Below are positions 36,526 through 45,172 of a stretch of 64,000 nucleotides of DNA, one piece after another. The DNA lies in assembly GCF_003259185.1 (NCBI RefSeq), contig NZ_QGMP01000002.1, positions 1 to 64,000 of the forward strand. The letters run 5' to 3'. The position numbers and the translations under genes were made by a program. This stretch comes from Isoalcanivorax indicus. Lineage in GTDB: Bacteria > Pseudomonadota > Gammaproteobacteria > Pseudomonadales > Alcanivoracaceae. Under the pieces are notes generated by a model. That model ran no database searches. It worked only from the letters and a program-made list of their open reading frames with translations, and was not told where the DNA came from. Positions within the stretch are counted from its first letter, which is position 1. Every line of letters begins with the position of its first letter.

Positions 36526-37179
36526 ATGGATCAGGACGCACTGAAGAAAGCCGCTGCCGACATGGCATTGACCTTCATACAGCCCGGCACCGTTGTCGGC
36601 GTCGGCACCGGCAGCACCGCCAACTTCTTCATTGACGGCCTCGCCGCCATGAAAGACGACATCAAGGGGGCGGTAGCCAGCTCCGAGGCCAGCGCGAAAC
36701 GCCTGCAGTCTCACGGTATCACCGTGCTGTCGCTGAATGACGTCAACGAGATTCCCGTGTACGTGGATGGCGCCGACGAAGTGACCCGCCACCGCGAGAT
36801 GATCAAGGGCGGCGGCGGCGCCCTGACCCGCGAAAAGATTGTCGCCGCCGTGGCCGACCAGTTCATCTGCGTGGTCGATGCCAGCAAGCGGGTCAACCGG
36901 CTCGGCGCCTTTCCGCTGCCCGTAGAGGTGGTCCCCATGGCGCGCTCCTATGTCGCGCGCCGCCTGACCGCACTGGGCGGCCGCCCGAAGTACCGGGAAG
37001 GCTTCGTGACCGATAACGGCAATATCATTCTGGATGTGCACGGGCTGGACATCATGCGCCCGATCAAGCTGGAAGAAGATATCAACAACATCGTCGGCGT
37101 GGTCACCAATGGCCTGTTCGCCCGACGCCCTGCCGATATCGTGCTGATGGCGACGCCGGACGGCGTGGAGCGCTTCTGA
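36526..37179 (+). CDS. rpiA: Ribose-5-phosphate isomerase A
   Basis: This 217-residue enzyme interconverts ribose-5-phosphate and ribulose-5-phosphate in the pentose phosphate pathway. Motifs are [13 protein letters not shown] near residue 26, VDGADEV near residue 83, and [14 protein letters not shown] near residue 95 with the catalytic residues. The length matches the family (219 in E. coli). It diverges from ilvA with 143 bases between starts and converges on the FAH-family gene. It connects functionally to tkt in the 50-52 kb operon. Confidence 0.96.
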   Translation: MDQDALKKAAADMALTFIQPGTVVGVGTGSTANFFIDGLAAMKDDIKGAVASSEASAKRLQSHGITVLSLNDVNEIPVYVDGADEVTRHREMIKGGGGALTREKIVAAVADQFICVVDASKRVNRLGAFPLPVEVVPMARSYVARRLTALGGRPKYREGFVTDNGNIILDVHGLDIMRPIKLEEDINNIVGVVTNGLFARRPADIVLMATPDGVERF

Positions 37180-37194
37180 TCCGCCGCCCGGAGA

Positions 37195-37863
37195 TCAGAC
37201 CACCTCGGTGCGGGTCACCAGGAAGTTGCCCAGCCGAATGGCAAGCCGGTCGCCCACCTGCAAAGGGCCCACCCCCTTTGGCGTGCCGGTAAACACCAGG
37301 TCCCCCGGCATCAGGGTGAAATGCCGGCTGATCTCCGCCACCAGTTGAAAGACCGGGAACAGCATCTGCCCGGTATGGCCGTACTGGCGCATCTCGCCAT
37401 TCACGTCCAGCATCACATCCAGGTTCTGACGCGTGGAGACACCCCGCGCATCGATCAGCCCGGACACCGGCGCACTGCCGTCAAAGGCCTTGGCCTTCTC
37501 CCACGGCAGGCCCTTCTCCTTGAGCCCGTCCTGCACATCCCGCAGGGTCAGGTCCAGACCGATCCCGTAGGCCGCAATGGCTGCCTTGGCCTCGTCGTCC
37601 GACGCCTTGCACAGCGGCGCCCCGATCAGCACCACCATTTCCACCTCGTGATGCACCGCGCCCCGGTCACGGGGAATCGCCAGCGGCGCCTCCAGATGGC
37701 ACAAGGCCGAGGCCGGCTTCATGAACAGCACCGGCTCTGCCGGCACTTCATTACCCAGCTCACGCGCATGTTCCGCGTAGTTGCGGCCCACGCACACCAC
37801 CTTGCCCACCGGCATGTCCATGACCGAACCGTCGATCCATTTGTGCTGATAAGGTGCTTTCAT
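37195..37863 (-). CDS. Fumarylacetoacetate hydrolase family protein
   Basis: This 222-residue single-domain FAH protein has the start of the hydrolase fold at KVVCVGRNYAEHARELGNE and a metal-binding acidic pattern (HHEVEMVVLIG, DLTLRDVQ). It also has LMPGDLVFTGTPKGVGPL. Such YcgM/YisK-like proteins act as acylpyruvases or oxaloacetate decarboxylases/tautomerases; the sequence does not decide which. Its start shares one base with the stop of the D-2-hydroxyglutarate dehydrogenase gene, so they are coupled, suggesting 2-oxoacid clean-up. Confidence 0.88.
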   Translation of the reverse strand: MKAPYQHKWIDGSVMDMPVGKVVCVGRNYAEHARELGNEVPAEPVLFMKPASALCHLEAPLAIPRDRGAVHHEVEMVVLIGAPLCKASDDEAKAAIAAYGIGLDLTLRDVQDGLKEKGLPWEKAKAFDGSAPVSGLIDARGVSTRQNLDVMLDVNGEMRQYGHTGQMLFPVFQLVAEISRHFTLMPGDLVFTGTPKGVGPLQVGDRLAIRLGNFLVTRTEVV

Positions 37864-39248
37864 CAGAGCAACTTGCCCGGGTTCATGATGCCGTTGGGAT
37901 CAAAGATCTGTTTCATGGCGCGCATGTAGTCGATCTCCGCTGCCGAGCGGGAATAATGCAGATACGGCTTCTTGGTCATGCCCACACCATGTTCCGCCGA
38001 AATCGACCCGTTGTACTTCTGCACAATCTCGAAGACCCATTTCGACACATTATTGCAGCGCGCAAAGAATTCCTCTTTGGCCAGTGCCGCCGGCTTGAGA
38101 ATATTCAGGTGCATGTTGCCATCACCGATATGCCCGAACCAGACAATTTCGAAATCCGGATACGCCTGTTGCACCACCGCGTCCACTTCTTCTACAAATG
38201 CCGGCACCTTGCTGACACTGACCGCAATATCGTTCTTGTAGGGCGTATGCGGCGCAATGCTTTCCGAAATGCGCTCGCGCAACTGCCACAGCTGCTCCAG
38301 CTGCTGCAACGACTGACTCATGACCCCATCCAGCACCCAGCCCTGCTCGACGCAATGCTCGAAGATTTCCATGGCCTGATCCGCCGTGGCGTCGGAAAGT
38401 TGCTCGAATTCCAGCAGGCAATAGAACGGCGCCTCCGTCTCGAACGGACGCGGCACCCCATGCGCCAGCACATGCGCCATCGCCTTGTCGGAAAAGAACT
38501 CGAACGCGGTCAGGTCTATCTGCTGCTGAAACGCATGCAGCACCTTCATCACCTCGGCAAAACCCGGCGACCCCAGTACCAGCACCGCCAGATCCTTCGG
38601 CTGCCGCGCCAGCTTCACTGTCGCCTCGACGACAAAACCCAGCGTGCCTTCCGAGCCGATGAACAGATGCCGGAAATCATAGCCCGTCGCGTTCTTGATC
38701 AATCCCTTGTTCAGGTCCAGCAGATCACCCTTGCCCGTGACCACCTTCAAGCCGGTAATCCAGTCCCGCGTCATGCCATAACGGATCACCTTGATGCCGC
38801 CGGCATTGGTACCGATATTGCCGCCAATCTGACTCGACCCCGCCGAAGCAAAGTCCACCGGATAGAACAGCCCCTGTTCCTCCGCGTAATCCTGCAACTG
38901 CTGGGTAATGACCCCCGGCTGCACCGTCACCGCCCGATCATAGGCATCAAACCCCAACACCTTGTTCATGCGATCAAAGGCCACCACCGCCTCACCACTG
39001 GCCGCCACCGCCCCCGCCGACAGACCCGTCCGGCCTCCGGAGGGCACCAGCGCGATGCCATGCTCATTGGCCAGGCGCACAATCTCCTGCACCTCCTCCA
39101 CCGTCTCCGGTAACAGCACCACGCTGGGCGCGGGCGCCCAGACCTTGGTCCAGTCCACCCCATAGCGCTGACAGCTGTCAGCATCGGTCAGGCAGCGAGT
39201 ATCGCCCAGCAGGGGACGGAAGAGGTCTGCAACGGTGTTTTGACTCAT
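37863..39248 (-). CDS. FAD-linked D-2-hydroxyglutarate dehydrogenase
   Basis: This 461-residue protein has a FAD_binding_4 N-terminal domain (LVPSGGRTGLSAGAV near residue 70, SQIGGNIGTNAGGIKVIRYG near 137) and a FAD-oxidase C-terminal domain. The metal site includes FGHIGDGNMHLN and SISAEHGVG. GlcD and D-lactate dehydrogenases share this fold. I favour D-2-hydroxyglutarate because the gene diverges directly from serA: SerA makes D-2-hydroxyglutarate as a by-product and a dedicated dehydrogenase recycles it in Pseudomonas. The start at 39248 gives the family length; upstream codons run into the repeat element. Confidence 0.82.
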   Translation of the reverse strand: MSQNTVADLFRPLLGDTRCLTDADSCQRYGVDWTKVWAPAPSVVLLPETVEEVQEIVRLANEHGIALVPSGGRTGLSAGAVAASGEAVVAFDRMNKVLGFDAYDRAVTVQPGVITQQLQDYAEEQGLFYPVDFASAGSSQIGGNIGTNAGGIKVIRYGMTRDWITGLKVVTGKGDLLDLNKGLIKNATGYDFRHLFIGSEGTLGFVVEATVKLARQPKDLAVLVLGSPGFAEVMKVLHAFQQQIDLTAFEFFSDKAMAHVLAHGVPRPFETEAPFYCLLEFEQLSDATADQAMEIFEHCVEQGWVLDGVMSQSLQQLEQLWQLRERISESIAPHTPYKNDIAVSVSKVPAFVEEVDAVVQQAYPDFEIVWFGHIGDGNMHLNILKPAALAKEEFFARCNNVSKWVFEIVQKYNGSISAEHGVGMTKKPYLHYSRSAAEIDYMRAMKQIFDPNGIMNPGKLL

Positions 39249-39315
39249 GTTTTCCAATCTCCGGGGGAGAGGCCAATCTGTAATGTTGGTCTGGACGACA
39301 ACCACTGAACGTGAC

Positions 39316-39431
39316 GGCCATCGGGGTGCGGTGCACCTTGCCAGGACTGTGTGAGGCATGGATGCCGAACGCAAGCCCCCATGGACGGGTTCACGGCGGG
39401 TCCGGGCAAGGTGCACCGCACCCCGATGGCC
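39316..39431. repeat. Palindromic repeat element between D2HGDH and serA
   Basis: Two perfect 27-base inverted arms (39316-39342 and 39405-39431; each contains GGTGCACCGCACC or its complement) enclose a 62-base centre. The centre includes the 47-base core (39357-39403) that recurs at bases 1-47. The element fills the intergenic region of the divergent genes and could fold into a long hairpin in either transcript. It has no coding capacity, so it resembles a REP-like or miniature mobile element. Confidence 0.8.
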
Positions 39432-39542
39432 CTTACCACGAAACCAGCCGGTCACATGGACGGCATCGCTATTTCGGGGGTTTCCTGCAAGCCCGATATG
39501 ATACCATACGCGCCCATTTCAGAGGTTACCGGAATTACACCC

Positions 39543-40772
39543 ATGGCCAGAACGTCTCTCGAGAAGGACAAGATCCGCGTACTGCTGCTGGAGGGCATCC
39601 ACGACACCGCCGTGGAGAACCTGCGCCAGAGCGGTTACACCAATGTCGAACTCCTCAAGGGCGCCCTGACTGGCGATGACCTCAAGGAAAAAGTGCGCGA
39701 CGCCCATATCATCGGCATCCGCTCACGCACCCAACTCACCGAAGAGATCTTCGCCGCCGCCGACAAACTGATGGCTGTCGGCTGCTTCTGCATCGGCACC
39801 AACCAGGTCGACCTGGGTGCCGCCCTCAGCCGAGGCATTCCGGTCTTCAACGCTCCCTATTCCAACACCCGCTCCGTGGCCGAACTGGTCGTGGGCGAAG
39901 CCATCATGCTGATGCGCGGCATCCCGGAGCGCAACGCCTCCTGCCATCGCGGCGGCTGGCTCAAGTCCGCCAAAGACAGCTACGAAGTGCGCGGCAAGAA
40001 GCTCGGCATCGTCGGCTACGGCAACATCGGCGCCCAGGTCAGCGTACTGGCCGAATCCATGGGCATGAAGGTCTACTTCTACGACGTCGTCACCAAGCTG
40101 CCACTGGGCAACGCCACCCAGGTGGGCAGCCTGAACGAACTGCTCGCCATGAGCGACGTGGTCAGCCTGCACGTACCGGACACCCCCAACACCCGCTGGA
40201 TGATGAAAGAACCCCAGCTGCGCGCCATGAAGCCGAAGAGCTACCTGATCAACGCCGCCCGCGGCAAGGTCGTGGACATCGACGCCCTGTGCGCCGCCCT
40301 GCGCGACGGCCACCTGCTGGGCGCGGCCATCGACGTCTTCCCGGAAGAACCCAAGTCCAACGACGACGAGTTCCTGTCGCCACTGCGTGAGTTCGATAAC
40401 GTCATCCTGACCCCGCACGTGGGCGGTTCCACCCAGGAAGCCCAGGAAAACATCGGCGCCGAAGTGGCCGAAAAGCTGGTGCGTTACTCCGACAACGGCT
40501 CGACGCTGTCAGCGGTGAACTTCCCCGAAGTCGCCCTGCCCTCGCACCCCGGCATGCACCGCCTGCTGCACATTCACGCCAACGTGCCCGGCATCCTCAG
40601 CCAGATCAACCAGGTGTTCTCGGACAACGGCATCAACATCGCCGCCCAGTTCCTGCAGACCAACGAGAAGATCGGCTATGTCGTGATAGACGTGGACGCC
40701 GAGTACAGCCAGCTCGCGCTGGAAAAACTGCGCAATATCCAGGGCACGGTCCGCACTCGCGTCCTGTTCTGA
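39543..40772 (+). CDS. serA: D-3-phosphoglycerate dehydrogenase
   Basis: This 409-residue enzyme oxidises 3-phosphoglycerate in the first step of serine synthesis. It has the D-2-hydroxyacid dehydrogenase fold with NAD-binding VGYGNIGAQVSVLAESMGM and NAARGKVVDIDAL. The catalytic TPHVGGST lies near residue 290. A C-terminal ACT domain ends VRTRVLF, the serine-inhibited E. coli-type enzyme (410 residues). The start at 39543 was chosen for this alignment; the longer frame runs through the repeat element. Serine made here supplies glycine for gcv and one-carbon units for metF. Confidence 0.96.
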   Translation: MARTSLEKDKIRVLLLEGIHDTAVENLRQSGYTNVELLKGALTGDDLKEKVRDAHIIGIRSRTQLTEEIFAAADKLMAVGCFCIGTNQVDLGAALSRGIPVFNAPYSNTRSVAELVVGEAIMLMRGIPERNASCHRGGWLKSAKDSYEVRGKKLGIVGYGNIGAQVSVLAESMGMKVYFYDVVTKLPLGNATQVGSLNELLAMSDVVSLHVPDTPNTRWMMKEPQLRAMKPKSYLINAARGKVVDIDALCAALRDGHLLGAAIDVFPEEPKSNDDEFLSPLREFDNVILTPHVGGSTQEAQENIGAEVAEKLVRYSDNGSTLSAVNFPEVALPSHPGMHRLLHIHANVPGILSQINQVFSDNGINIAAQFLQTNEKIGYVVIDVDAEYSQLALEKLRNIQGTVRTRVLF

Positions 40773-40888
40773 ACCGCCACACCCGGCACCCCGCCCCGAT
40801 GGCCGTTCACGCCATCCGGGCGGAGCCCATCTCGACAGCCCGCTCGCAGACCGCTACCTTGTCGGTTCGAACGTCTGACTGGCTTCCC

Positions 40889-42247
40889 ATGCTGCAACCC
40901 TGGTTCCGCCTGCCCCTGCTCCTGATGGTGACCCTGTTGACAGGGTGCGCCACGAGCTCGCTGTTCAACCCCTATCCCTGGCAGGCAGAGCAATGGAAGA
41001 GCGCACTGGCCAGTGACCAGCCCGACGCCGCCATCACCCGCCTGAATCGCCGCACCCGTGGCGCCGACAAGCTGCTGTACCTGCAGGAACGTGGCCGTGC
41101 CGCACAGATCGCCGGTGACCTGACACGAAGCATCGAGGATTTCCGCGACGTCATCCGGTTGTACGACAACCAGGACGAGCAGGCCCGCATCCGCGCCAGC
41201 GGGGCCGGGTCGGGTATCGCGGCCCTGATGGTCAACGACAACGCCATTCCCTATCGCGGCCAGGACTACGAACGCATCATGGTGCACGGCCTGCAGGCGC
41301 TCAATTACTGGCAGACGGGCGATTTCGACGCTGCGGCGGTGGAGTTCCGCCGCGTCACCCTGGAACAGCAAGTGGCGGAACAGCGCCGCGAGCGTGAAAT
41401 CGGTGACGCCCTGGCAGACGGCGAACCCGTCGCCGCCGTCAGCGATTTCGGTAGCGAACTGGCCGGGCTCAACAGCGCCGCTGCCAGCGTTCGCTCCAGC
41501 ATCCAGAACGCCTACTTCTACTATCTGGCGGGCGTGTTCCGGGAGGCCACCGGCGACTACAACAACGCGCTGGTGGACTACAAACGTGCCTGGGAGGTCA
41601 ACCCGGACATCAGTCTGCTGCCCGCCGACATCGCTCGGGTCGAGGCGCGCATGAACCGGCGCCATGTCAGCGACCAGGGGCTGGTGGTGATCGCTTACGA
41701 ACAGGGCTTTGTGCCGCCACGTGAAGAAGTCAGCCTGCCCATCCCCACCATTCACGGCTACTTTGCCATCGCCTTCCCCACCTACGGGGGTGATCTGGTG
41801 GGCCCGGTGCCGCTGCGCATCCAGCAGGGCGATACCGAACTGGGCCGCAGCGAAGTGGCCACCGCGGTCAGCGGCATGGCCGCGCGGGCCCTGCGTGAAG
41901 CCGTGCCGGGCATGCTGGCGCGCCAGACCCTGCGCGCCGCCGCCAAGTATGAGGCGCAGAAACGCGCCAACGATGATCTGGGTCTTTTCGGCGCTTTCGC
42001 CACCCAGGTTTATAATCTGGTTTCTGAATCCGCTGACCTGCGCAGCTGGCTGACCCTGCCTGCGTATGCCCAGGTGGCCCGGCTGGAACTTCCGCCGGGC
42101 CCGCAGGCTCTCAGGTTGTCGGGGTCAGGAGGCAGTGCTACCGTGGAAATTCCGGTTACCAGAGGGGGCATCACCCTGGTCCGCGTGATCGATACCGGAA
42201 GCCGTTTGCACATCACCGTGATGCCCACCCTGGAGGAACAACAATGA
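40889..42247 (+). CDS. COG3014-family outer-membrane lipoprotein
   Basis: This 452-residue protein has a lipoprotein signal (MLQPWFRLPLLLMVTLLTGC, Cys20). TPR-like helices follow, for example YYLAGVFREATGDYNNALVDYKRA near residue 210. The start at 40889 makes the signal peptide N-terminal; upstream codons add only an unlikely extension. Members of this family sit beside ycfL and lpoB in many gammaproteobacteria, and here the same order is kept. The stop overlaps the YcfL start by four bases. A role in peptidoglycan-synthase activation or envelope assembly is inferred from context. Confidence 0.82.
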   Translation: MLQPWFRLPLLLMVTLLTGCATSSLFNPYPWQAEQWKSALASDQPDAAITRLNRRTRGADKLLYLQERGRAAQIAGDLTRSIEDFRDVIRLYDNQDEQARIRASGAGSGIAALMVNDNAIPYRGQDYERIMVHGLQALNYWQTGDFDAAAVEFRRVTLEQQVAEQRREREIGDALADGEPVAAVSDFGSELAGLNSAAASVRSSIQNAYFYYLAGVFREATGDYNNALVDYKRAWEVNPDISLLPADIARVEARMNRRHVSDQGLVVIAYEQGFVPPREEVSLPIPTIHGYFAIAFPTYGGDLVGPVPLRIQQGDTELGRSEVATAVSGMAARALREAVPGMLARQTLRAAAKYEAQKRANDDLGLFGAFATQVYNLVSESADLRSWLTLPAYAQVARLELPPGPQALRLSGSGGSATVEIPVTRGGITLVRVIDTGSRLHITVMPTLEEQQ

Positions 42248-42621
42248 GATACCTTGCCCTGGTGCTGCTGCCCCTGCTGCTGGTTGCGTGCGCCACCACC
42301 ACCTCGTCACTGCCCGAAGAAGATCGCGATGTCATGCGCTATGACAGCGTGTCTCTGGACGGCCGCCTGGAGCTGCTGGAAGTGAACCGTGCCATGGCCG
42401 GTGATCTGATCCGCACCCAGGTTCTGGTGCGCAACCGCTCTGCCTTTGCCCTCTCATACCAGTACAAGTTCCGCTGGTATGATCGCAACGGCTTCGAGAT
42501 CGCCCCGGAGGGGGAACCCTGGCAGCCACGCCAACTGGCTGGCCGCAGTGAAGAACGCCTGCAGGGCGTGGCCCCGAATCCGTCGGCGGTACGCTTTGAA
42601 GTCTGGGTCCGGGAACAGTAA
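42244..42621 (+). CDS. ycfL: YcfL-family lipoprotein
   Basis: This 125-residue lipoprotein has lipobox LLVAC and Cys16. The mature part is a single beta-rich DUF1425-like domain with LLEVNRAMAGDLIRTQVLVRNRS, then YQYKFRWYDRNGFEI and PNPSAVRFEVW. YcfL is encoded next to lpoB in E. coli (ycfL-lpoB). It is coupled to the upstream COG3014 gene by an ATGA overlap and precedes lpoB by 34 bases. Its biochemical role is unknown. Confidence 0.85.
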   Translation: MRYLALVLLPLLLVACATTTSSLPEEDRDVMRYDSVSLDGRLELLEVNRAMAGDLIRTQVLVRNRSAFALSYQYKFRWYDRNGFEIAPEGEPWQPRQLAGRSEERLQGVAPNPSAVRFEVWVREQ

Positions 42622-42655
42622 ATCCGGCCATCATTGATCTGAAGGAGACAACGCG

Positions 42656-43246
42656 ATGATGCGTGCAATGACACTGGTTGTGATGCTACTGGCCCTGGTC
42701 GCCACCGGCTGTACCCGAGTGCAATACGGTGACGCCACCGCCACGGAAACCGTGACCGTGGATTTCGGCTCCACCGACCTGCAGATGATCGCCACCTCGA
42801 TGGTGGATGATCTGCTGCGCTTCCCCCCGGTCGTCCAGCTGACCGCCGAACGGCGCCCGGTGGTGTTCGTGGACCGGGTACAGAACCGGACCGTTGAGCA
42901 CATCGACACCGAATCGGTGACCGACAGCATCCGCACCCGACTGATCCAGTCCGGCAAGTTCCGCTTTGTGGACATGACCGTGGTGGACCGGGTGCGCGAG
43001 CAAATGGACTTCCAGACCCAGAGCGGCATGGTCGACCCGGCTACCGCCGTGACCATGGGCCGCCAGATCGGAGCCGAGTTCATGCTGTACGGCGCCCTGA
43101 CCAGCATCGTGAAGCGCGATAACCGCACCCGCGATGTCTATTACAAGTTCACCCTGAACATGATGAACCTGGAAACCGGCATCATCGAGTGGTCCAGCGA
43201 GAAGGAAATCCGCAAGACCCAGTCACGCCGGCTGTTCGGTATGTAA
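42656..43246 (+). CDS. lpoB: Penicillin-binding protein activator LpoB
   Basis: This 196-residue outer-membrane lipoprotein (lipobox LVATGC, Cys19) has the LpoB domain: RRPVVFVDRVQNRTVEHIDTESVTDSIRTRLIQSGKF, then AVTMGRQIGAEFMLYGALTSI and a final ETGIIEWSSEKEIRK. In E. coli LpoB reaches across the periplasm to activate PBP1b. The disordered linker after the lipid anchor is much shorter here than in E. coli LpoB, which bears on reach. An excellent ribosome-binding site (GAAGGAGACAACGCG) precedes the ATG. Whether the target here is PBP1b cannot be told; pseudomonads use the unrelated LpoP. Confidence 0.87.
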   Translation: MMRAMTLVVMLLALVATGCTRVQYGDATATETVTVDFGSTDLQMIATSMVDDLLRFPPVVQLTAERRPVVFVDRVQNRTVEHIDTESVTDSIRTRLIQSGKFRFVDMTVVDRVREQMDFQTQSGMVDPATAVTMGRQIGAEFMLYGALTSIVKRDNRTRDVYYKFTLNMMNLETGIIEWSSEKEIRKTQSRRLFGM

Positions 43247-43265
43247 TCCCGACGGGGAGCACACG

Positions 43266-44534
43266 ATGCACACACCACGGCTTCTGCTCGCTCTGCTGTT
43301 CGGCGCCTGTCTGGCGCTCAACAGCCACGCCAGCGAGACCCTCACCCGCAATGCCAGCGGTTATGGCGGCACCCCCCAGCAAGCGGTTGCCAATGCGCTG
43401 GTGGAAGCGGCCCGCCAGGGACTCGGCGTCGTGGTGACGCTGGACCCGGCCTTTCGTACCCAGGTCCGTGAATGGGTGGTAAAGCAAGGCGTCGCCACGG
43501 GCCGCTGGTACAGCGAACCCGAGACCCAGTTGCCGACGCTGGCCTCCGTAGCAGGCTACCGGGTGCTGGCCACCCGGCAGATCAGCGAGGGCCTCTGGCA
43601 AGCGGACGTCGAGGCACAGCTGCTGGATTACGCGCCAGTGGGCCCCGACCGCCGCCATCTGCCGTCCGTGGCCGTAGGCAGCTTCCGCACCGCCCAGCCA
43701 GACTTCGATCTGGGCGGCACCCTGCCCGCCCCCGAAGTCAGCGCACGCCTGCGCAATGCCCTGGTCAACAGCCTCAGCCAGAGCGGTCGCCTGCGTGTGC
43801 TCGACCGCGATTTCAGCGCCGACCTGGATCAGGAACTGAACGTGTCAGCAGGCAGCCTGCTGCCTGCAGCGCAGCTTCAGTTGGGCAGGGAAATGGGCGC
43901 CGACCTGATGCTGGTGGGCGAGATTCGCGATTTTCAGCTGGGTCGGCCGCAACGGCGCTATTACGGCGCCGCGTTCAATGATCTGGAACCGGTGGTTCGC
44001 ATTCACTATCGGCTGATCGAAACCGCCACGGGCGAAATCGTCCGCGCAGACACTTTTGTCTACCGGGAAACACCGGCAGATCTGCGCCGCCGTCTGCGGG
44101 ATGCGGACATTGATCCCGAGCGCGAGCGTGACCGGATCAGTGAATTGCTGTTCCCCGATGTGGCCGCCGACCTGACCAGTACCGTCACCGATACGCTGTA
44201 TCCGATCCGCGTGCTGGCCAGTGACCACGGCAGCTACTACCTCAGCCAGGGCAGCGGCCGACTGGTCGCCGGCAGATTGCTGAGCGTGCACGACACGCTG
44301 CGCGAGCTGGAGGACCCGGACACGGGGCAACGTATTCGCCTGGAAAGTCCACCACTGGCGACGCTGCGTGTTACCCGCGTCCTCGATGACCATGCCGTGG
44401 CCGAACTGGTCGAAGGCAATGCCGCCGCCATCACCGCAGACGCCCTGCTGCGCCCCACCCGTGTCGCCGCCACAACCCCCTCCGGCCGCCCCATGACACC
44501 CGGATCTTCCGCCGCACCCATTCAGTGGGACTGA
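43266..44534 (+). CDS. CsgG/FlgT-like exported protein
   Basis: This 422-residue protein has a Sec signal (MHTPRLLLALLFGACLALNSHA) and no clear lipobox. Residues about 25-120 form a FlgT-N/LPP20-like domain (RNASGYGGTPQQAVANALVEAARQG). Residues 130-280 form a CsgG-like domain (VAVGSFRTAQPDFD, LVNSLSQSGRLRVLDRD, QLGREMGADLMLVGEI) related to that of LpoB. A C-terminal domain follows from about residue 310. It comes 19 bases after lpoB and ends at a strong terminator, so it closes a four-gene envelope operon. The shared CsgG fold hints that it works with LpoB. Confidence 0.78.
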   Translation: MHTPRLLLALLFGACLALNSHASETLTRNASGYGGTPQQAVANALVEAARQGLGVVVTLDPAFRTQVREWVVKQGVATGRWYSEPETQLPTLASVAGYRVLATRQISEGLWQADVEAQLLDYAPVGPDRRHLPSVAVGSFRTAQPDFDLGGTLPAPEVSARLRNALVNSLSQSGRLRVLDRDFSADLDQELNVSAGSLLPAAQLQLGREMGADLMLVGEIRDFQLGRPQRRYYGAAFNDLEPVVRIHYRLIETATGEIVRADTFVYRETPADLRRRLRDADIDPERERDRISELLFPDVAADLTSTVTDTLYPIRVLASDHGSYYLSQGSGRLVAGRLLSVHDTLRELEDPDTGQRIRLESPPLATLRVTRVLDDHAVAELVEGNAAAITADALLRPTRVAATTPSGRPMTPGSSAAPIQWD

Positions 44535-44556
44535 GCGAAACGCGCGCAGCAGGCAC

Positions 44557-44587
44557 AAAAAAGCCGACCCGGAAGGTCGGCTTTTTT
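44557..44587. terminator. Bidirectional rho-independent terminator
   Basis: A 7-bp stem (GCCGACC/GGTCGGC) with a 5-base loop is flanked by six A residues on the left and six T residues on the right. It serves both the CsgG-like gene and the convergent barrel gene. Confidence 0.92.
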
Positions 44588-44600
44588 GGCTACACCTTCC

Positions 44601-45131
44601 TTAGAACTTGAAGGTGAAACCCAGCGAAATACCGTCAAGATCGTAGTCACTCTTGTCCTGCATTCGCATGTACTCCAGGTTCAGGGCCAGGAACGGGTCC
44701 AGATTGAAATCAACACCCGCGCCGTAGCTGCCGCCGTCGCGACTTTGCCCGTTACCCTCCAACTCGAAGCGAACATCCGTCCAGCCACCAATCACATAGG
44801 GCGTGAACGCTGTTTCATTGGGCAAACCGGCACGCGCGTAGAAGCCGTAATAATTGTGGACCTCTGTCTTCAGATTGCCTGGATCCACCCGATCACCACT
44901 AACGCCGAAGCCAAGACGAGTTTCGCCGGAAATGAACGGATTGACCTGCACGCCAAGACGACCACTGAATACGTCATAGTTCGGGTTCGACTGGCCACTC
45001 ACCCGTTGCTCAAGATAGTTGTACTGACCGCCGACATAAAACTCAGGCTGCATCTGGGTCATCGGTTGCGCCTGTACCGCACCAGCGGCAAACAGCGCTG
45101 CAACACCTGTACCTGCTATCCACATTTTCAT
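44601..45131 (-). CDS. Small outer-membrane beta-barrel protein
   Basis: This 176-residue protein has a signal peptide (MKMWIAGTGVAALFAAGAVQA) and a mature part of about eight alternating beta strands ending in SLGFTFKF. The terminal phenylalanine and the VGGQYNYLEQR...GRLGVQVNPFISGETRLGFG pattern fit the OmpA/OmpW-like porin-family barrel domain. The ribosome-binding site AAGGAGATGGATC precedes the ATG. Specific function is unknown. It may be cotranscribed with the Arg/Glu-rich gene upstream, 41 bases away. Confidence 0.8.
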   Translation of the reverse strand: MKMWIAGTGVAALFAAGAVQAQPMTQMQPEFYVGGQYNYLEQRVSGQSNPNYDVFSGRLGVQVNPFISGETRLGFGVSGDRVDPGNLKTEVHNYYGFYARAGLPNETAFTPYVIGGWTDVRFELEGNGQSRDGGSYGAGVDFNLDPFLALNLEYMRMQDKSDYDLDGISLGFTFKF

Positions 45132-45172
45132 GATCCATCTCCTTCTGATCCGATTTACACTCGAGAAAACCC

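Noticed and set aside
37863-39455. Longer start for the D2HGDH gene at 39455
   Set aside because: The extra 69 codons read through the inverted-repeat element and do not resemble the family N-terminus.
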